Source: an uncultured Propionibacteriaceae bacterium | GTDB lineage: Bacteria > Actinomycetota > Actinomycetes > Propionibacteriales > Propionibacteriaceae | Direction of reading: 5' to 3' | Assembly (NCBI GenBank): GCA_937859105.1 | Contig: CALMAD010000087.1 | Coordinates: forward strand, 1-9,803 | Length of the DNA: 9,803 bases | Shown: positions 7,806 through 9,803 of the stretch, piece by piece | Layout: each line of letters starts with the position of its first letter | Numbering within the stretch: the stretch's first letter is position 1 | Notes under the pieces: generated by a model | What the model saw: the letters and a program-made list of their open reading frames with translations, nothing else | What the model was told of the DNA's origin: nothing | Databases searched by the model: none | Made by a program: the position numbers and the translations under genes

Positions 7806-7810
7806 AGCGC

Positions 7811-8674
7811 TCAGGACCGCGCCGACGACTCCCCCAGGGCCGGCTTCGTGATGACCGAGATGTCGTACTCGCCCTCGCCGGCGTCCTGGGCGCGCTGGAA
7901 CGACTCCAACGCCGCGGTCGTCGCCGGCAGCGGGTCGGGCGTCGAGCGGAGCATGAGCCGGATGTCCTTGGCCAGGGCGTTCGCCGTGAACGCCGCCTCG
8001 TCGAAGCTGCCCTCGGCGATCTTGGCCTTCTTCATCGTCGCGCCGAAGGCCAGCCCCGTGGAGTCGAGCAGCTCCAGCACCCGCTCGGGCGCCAGCCCCT
8101 GCCCGCGGCCCAGCCGCAGCGCCTCGACGAGGCCCTGCATCGACAGCGCGAGCGCCAGGTTGGCGAGCAGCTTCGCGGTCGCGGCCTGCGCCGCGGTGTC
8201 GACCTGGTGCAGGCGCGCCGGGTCGGCCCACGGCCGGACGATCTCCTCGGCCTCGTCGCGCGCCGCGGCGTCCGTGCCGCCCACGTAAACGCCGAGCTTG
8301 CCGGCGCGGGCCGGCGCGATCGTGCCGACGACCGGCGTGTGCACATAGCGGACGCCCTTGTCGGACGCCCACGCCGCGAATTCGTCGGCGTCTGCGGGCG
8401 AGACGGTGGTCGAGTCGATCCACAGGACGCCCGCCGGCAGCGCCGACGGGCCGGTGATCACCTCGCGGACCGTCTCCGGCCCGAACAGCGACGTGACGAC
8501 GACCTCGACCCCGGCGACGGCGTCCGCGACCGACGTCGCGACGCGCGCGCCGGCGTCCTGCACGCGCGCGGTGCGCTCAGGCGTGCGGTTCCAGGCGACG
8601 ACGTCGTGGCTCTTCAGCAGGTGAAGGGCCAGTTCGGTGCCCATGCGTCCGGTTCCCAAGAATGCGATCGTCAT
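7811..8674 (-). CDS. NAD(P)-dependent oxidoreductase, 3-hydroxyisobutyrate dehydrogenase family
   Basis: A 287-residue beta-hydroxyacid dehydrogenase-type enzyme of two domains. The Rossmann fold starts at residue 2 with FLGTGRMG (G7, G9, G12). N29-R30-T31 follows the second strand, and R30 suggests a preference for NADPH. DSTTVSP (87-93) and [22 protein letters not shown] (112-133) fit the substrate-loop region, where most members read PVSG. K168 and N172 in KLLAN match the catalytic Lys and its partner. The substrate is not readable: 3-hydroxyisobutyrate, glyoxylate/succinate semialdehyde or imines are all possible. The ATG at 8674 has no ribosome-binding site, but TAAGCT ends 7 bp upstream, giving the same leaderless layout as hisF. 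It follows the Asp-box gene by 27 bp. Confidence 0.92.
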   Translation of the reverse strand: MTIAFLGTGRMGTELALHLLKSHDVVAWNRTPERTARVQDAGARVATSVADAVAGVEVVVTSLFGPETVREVITGPSALPAGVLWIDSTTVSPADADEFAAWASDKGVRYVHTPVVGTIAPARAGKLGVYVGGTDAAARDEAEEIVRPWADPARLHQVDTAAQAATAKLLANLALALSMQGLVEALRLGRGQGLAPERVLELLDSTGLAFGATMKKAKIAEGSFDEAAFTANALAKDIRLMLRSTPDPLPATTAALESFQRAQDAGEGEYDISVITKPALGESSARS

Positions 8675-8681
8675 GGACGCC

Positions 8682-8687
8682 AGCTTA
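8682..8687 (-). promoter_or_regulatory. Candidate -10 box of the oxidoreductase gene (leaderless layout)
   Basis: TAAGCT on the minus strand matches TAnnnT, and GGCGTCC (7 bp) separates it from the ATG. It falls inside the 27-bp gap after the Asp-box gene, so any -35 element would lie in or at the end of that gene. None is recognised. Confidence 0.48.
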
Positions 8688-8701
8688 AGCCCGCGCTCCC
8701 G

Positions 8702-9803
8702 TCACCGGAGCGGCACATGGACGACCGTCGACCGGCCGTCGGACGCCGAGCTCGTGCGCACCAGCACGTCCACCCCGTCGCCCGCGGGCGTCAGGTCCGC
8801 GGCGCTCATGCGCCAGGGCGCACCCGTCGGCACCGCGAGCGCCGGGGCGTCCACGGGGTGCCACGAGCTCCCGTCGGCCGACGTGAGCAGCATCAGGCCC
8901 CGCCCGGGCTCGGTGCCCACCAGGGCGACGATCCGTCCGCGGGCGACGACGAGCTTGACCCGGTCCGGGCTGTCGTCAGGCCCAAGAGGCGCCTCGCGCC
9001 AGGTCTTGCCGGCGTCCGTTGAGGTCCATGCGTGCGTGCGGAGGTTTCGGCCGATCATCGCCCGGCCGGCCGCGACGATCGTCGTGCCGAGCACGGCCAC
9101 CTCGTGCGCGCCGGCCTCCGACGCCCGCCCGAGCGGGAGCGGCACGAGCCGCCACGTCGCCTTGTCGGACGACAGCCACGCCGCCGGTCTGTAGAGCCCC
9201 CTCTCGGTGACGGACCCGACCGCGACGAGCCCGGCGCCCAAGCCGGCGACGCTCAGCATGGTCCGGGACGTGCCGGCCAGCCCGTCCAGGTCGGTGAGCG
9301 CGTCCGACTTTCCGTAGCCGTCGCCGCGCCGGAACACCCGCTGGTGCCGCCCGGCCTGCCAGTGGACACCGTCGGCGCTGGTCGCCACGAGGGCCGACGC
9401 GCGGACGTCCCCGTTGCCGGACCGCTCCCCCACGACCACCCAGCGATCGCCGGCCCACGCGGCGCCGTGGATGTCCGAGAAGCGGTAGAGGCCCGTCGTC
9501 GAGAACGTGTCGGGGCCGCTGACGGCGGTCGTACCGCCCCGCTGCAGCCATGTCTGCGCGTACTCGCTGCCGCCCACGTCCCGGCGGCCGAACAGCAGCA
9601 CCTCGTCGCCGTGCGCGACCCCGCCGCTCACGGACTCCCGGTCACTGTCCGCGACCAGGCTCGGCGGCCCGAAGCCGGCATCGGACGCGGCTGCACCGGA
9701 GGCGTCATGGCGCGGTCGCGCCCAGACGACGGAGGCGCCCTGGGCGGCGCCGGCCACCCGGACGCCCGCGGCGTCCCGGACGAACCGGAGGCCCTCGACC
9801 ACG
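8702..9803 (-). CDS. Asp-box (BNR-repeat) beta-propeller-like protein, 5' end outside window
   Basis: The frame is open to the right edge of the window, so only the C-terminal 366 or so residues are seen and the true start and any signal peptide lie outside. Four Asp-box motifs (S-x-D-x-G-x-x-W type) are visible: SADGVHW near 142-148 of the visible part, SSDKATW 211-217, STDAGKTW 261-268 and SADGSSW 308-314. Each is followed by strands such as LVAVGSV or TIVAAGRA, the pattern of sialidase-like propellers and photosystem stability factor-like proteins. Catalytic sialidase arginines cannot be judged from this part. A secreted or lipoprotein propeller of unknown ligand is most likely. The downstream oxidoreductase follows by 27 bp but has its own promoter candidate. 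Confidence 0.8.
   Translation of the reverse strand, partial: VVEGLRFVRDAAGVRVAGAAQGASVVWARPRHDASGAAASDAGFGPPSLVADSDRESVSGGVAHGDEVLLFGRRDVGGSEYAQTWLQRGGTTAVSGPDTFSTTGLYRFSDIHGAAWAGDRWVVVGERSGNGDVRASALVATSADGVHWQAGRHQRVFRRGDGYGKSDALTDLDGLAGTSRTMLSVAGLGAGLVAVGSVTERGLYRPAAWLSSDKATWRLVPLPLGRASEAGAHEVAVLGTTIVAAGRAMIGRNLRTHAWTSTDAGKTWREAPLGPDDSPDRVKLVVARGRIVALVGTEPGRGLMLLTSADGSSWHPVDAPALAVPTGAPWRMSAADLTPAGDGVDVLVRTSSASDGRSTVVHVPLR

Noticed and set aside
7731..8423. N-terminal extension of hisF through 8423
   Set aside because: The upstream open frame overlaps the oxidoreductase in a shadow frame. The HisF fold begins at the ATG at 7730 ([12 protein letters not shown]).

Overview
The window is very GC-rich (about 70% by eye) with strongly G/C-biased third codon positions, leaderless-type promoters and the gene order ilvB-ilvN-ilvC. 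This points to a high-GC actinobacterium, plausibly of the Streptosporangiales/Thermomonosporaceae type. That placement is an inference and no ribosomal RNA is present to confirm it. Most of the window is ordinary core metabolism. I see no new multi-gene defence or biosynthetic system. What the genes do not explain is in the DNA between and across them: paired palindromic repeats, an iterated heptamer, and a regulatory leader.

Layout. 1-531: no convincing gene. It holds two short tandem repeats, two 25-bp palindromes in opposite orientation, and a strong hairpin after ilvC. 532-4028, minus strand: the branched-chain amino acid operon, read as promoter, nine-codon leader peptide, attenuator, ilvB, ilvN, ilvC. 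Acetolactate synthase (IlvB+IlvN) makes acetohydroxy acids and IlvC isomerises and reduces them. The leader senses charged Leu/Val tRNA. 4142-5891, plus strand, divergent: a secreted SpoIID/LytB-type protein with C-terminal LGFP-like repeats, probably acting on cell-wall peptidoglycan. 5977-6375, minus: a HIT-family nucleotide hydrolase.

6376-6968 is a 593-bp gene-free stretch. Two 43-bp imperfect inverted repeats, each itself a hairpin, bound a 558-bp segment with two more inverted repeats inside. It could be a MITE-like element or a REP/BIME-type pair. 6969-7730, minus: hisF. 7811-8674, minus: a 3-hydroxyisobutyrate-dehydrogenase-family oxidoreductase. 8702-9803, minus: an Asp-box (BNR) beta-propeller-like protein cut by the window edge.

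Two patterns cut across the genes. The heptamer GGCGTCC/GGACGCC occurs about 54 times by hand count, roughly ten times the expectation from base composition, in all contexts. Second, the ilvB leader peptide, hisF and the oxidoreductase each have a TAnnnT -10 box ending exactly 7 bp before the start codon, the layout of leaderless transcripts. In two of the three cases the 7 bp is GGCGTCC itself.
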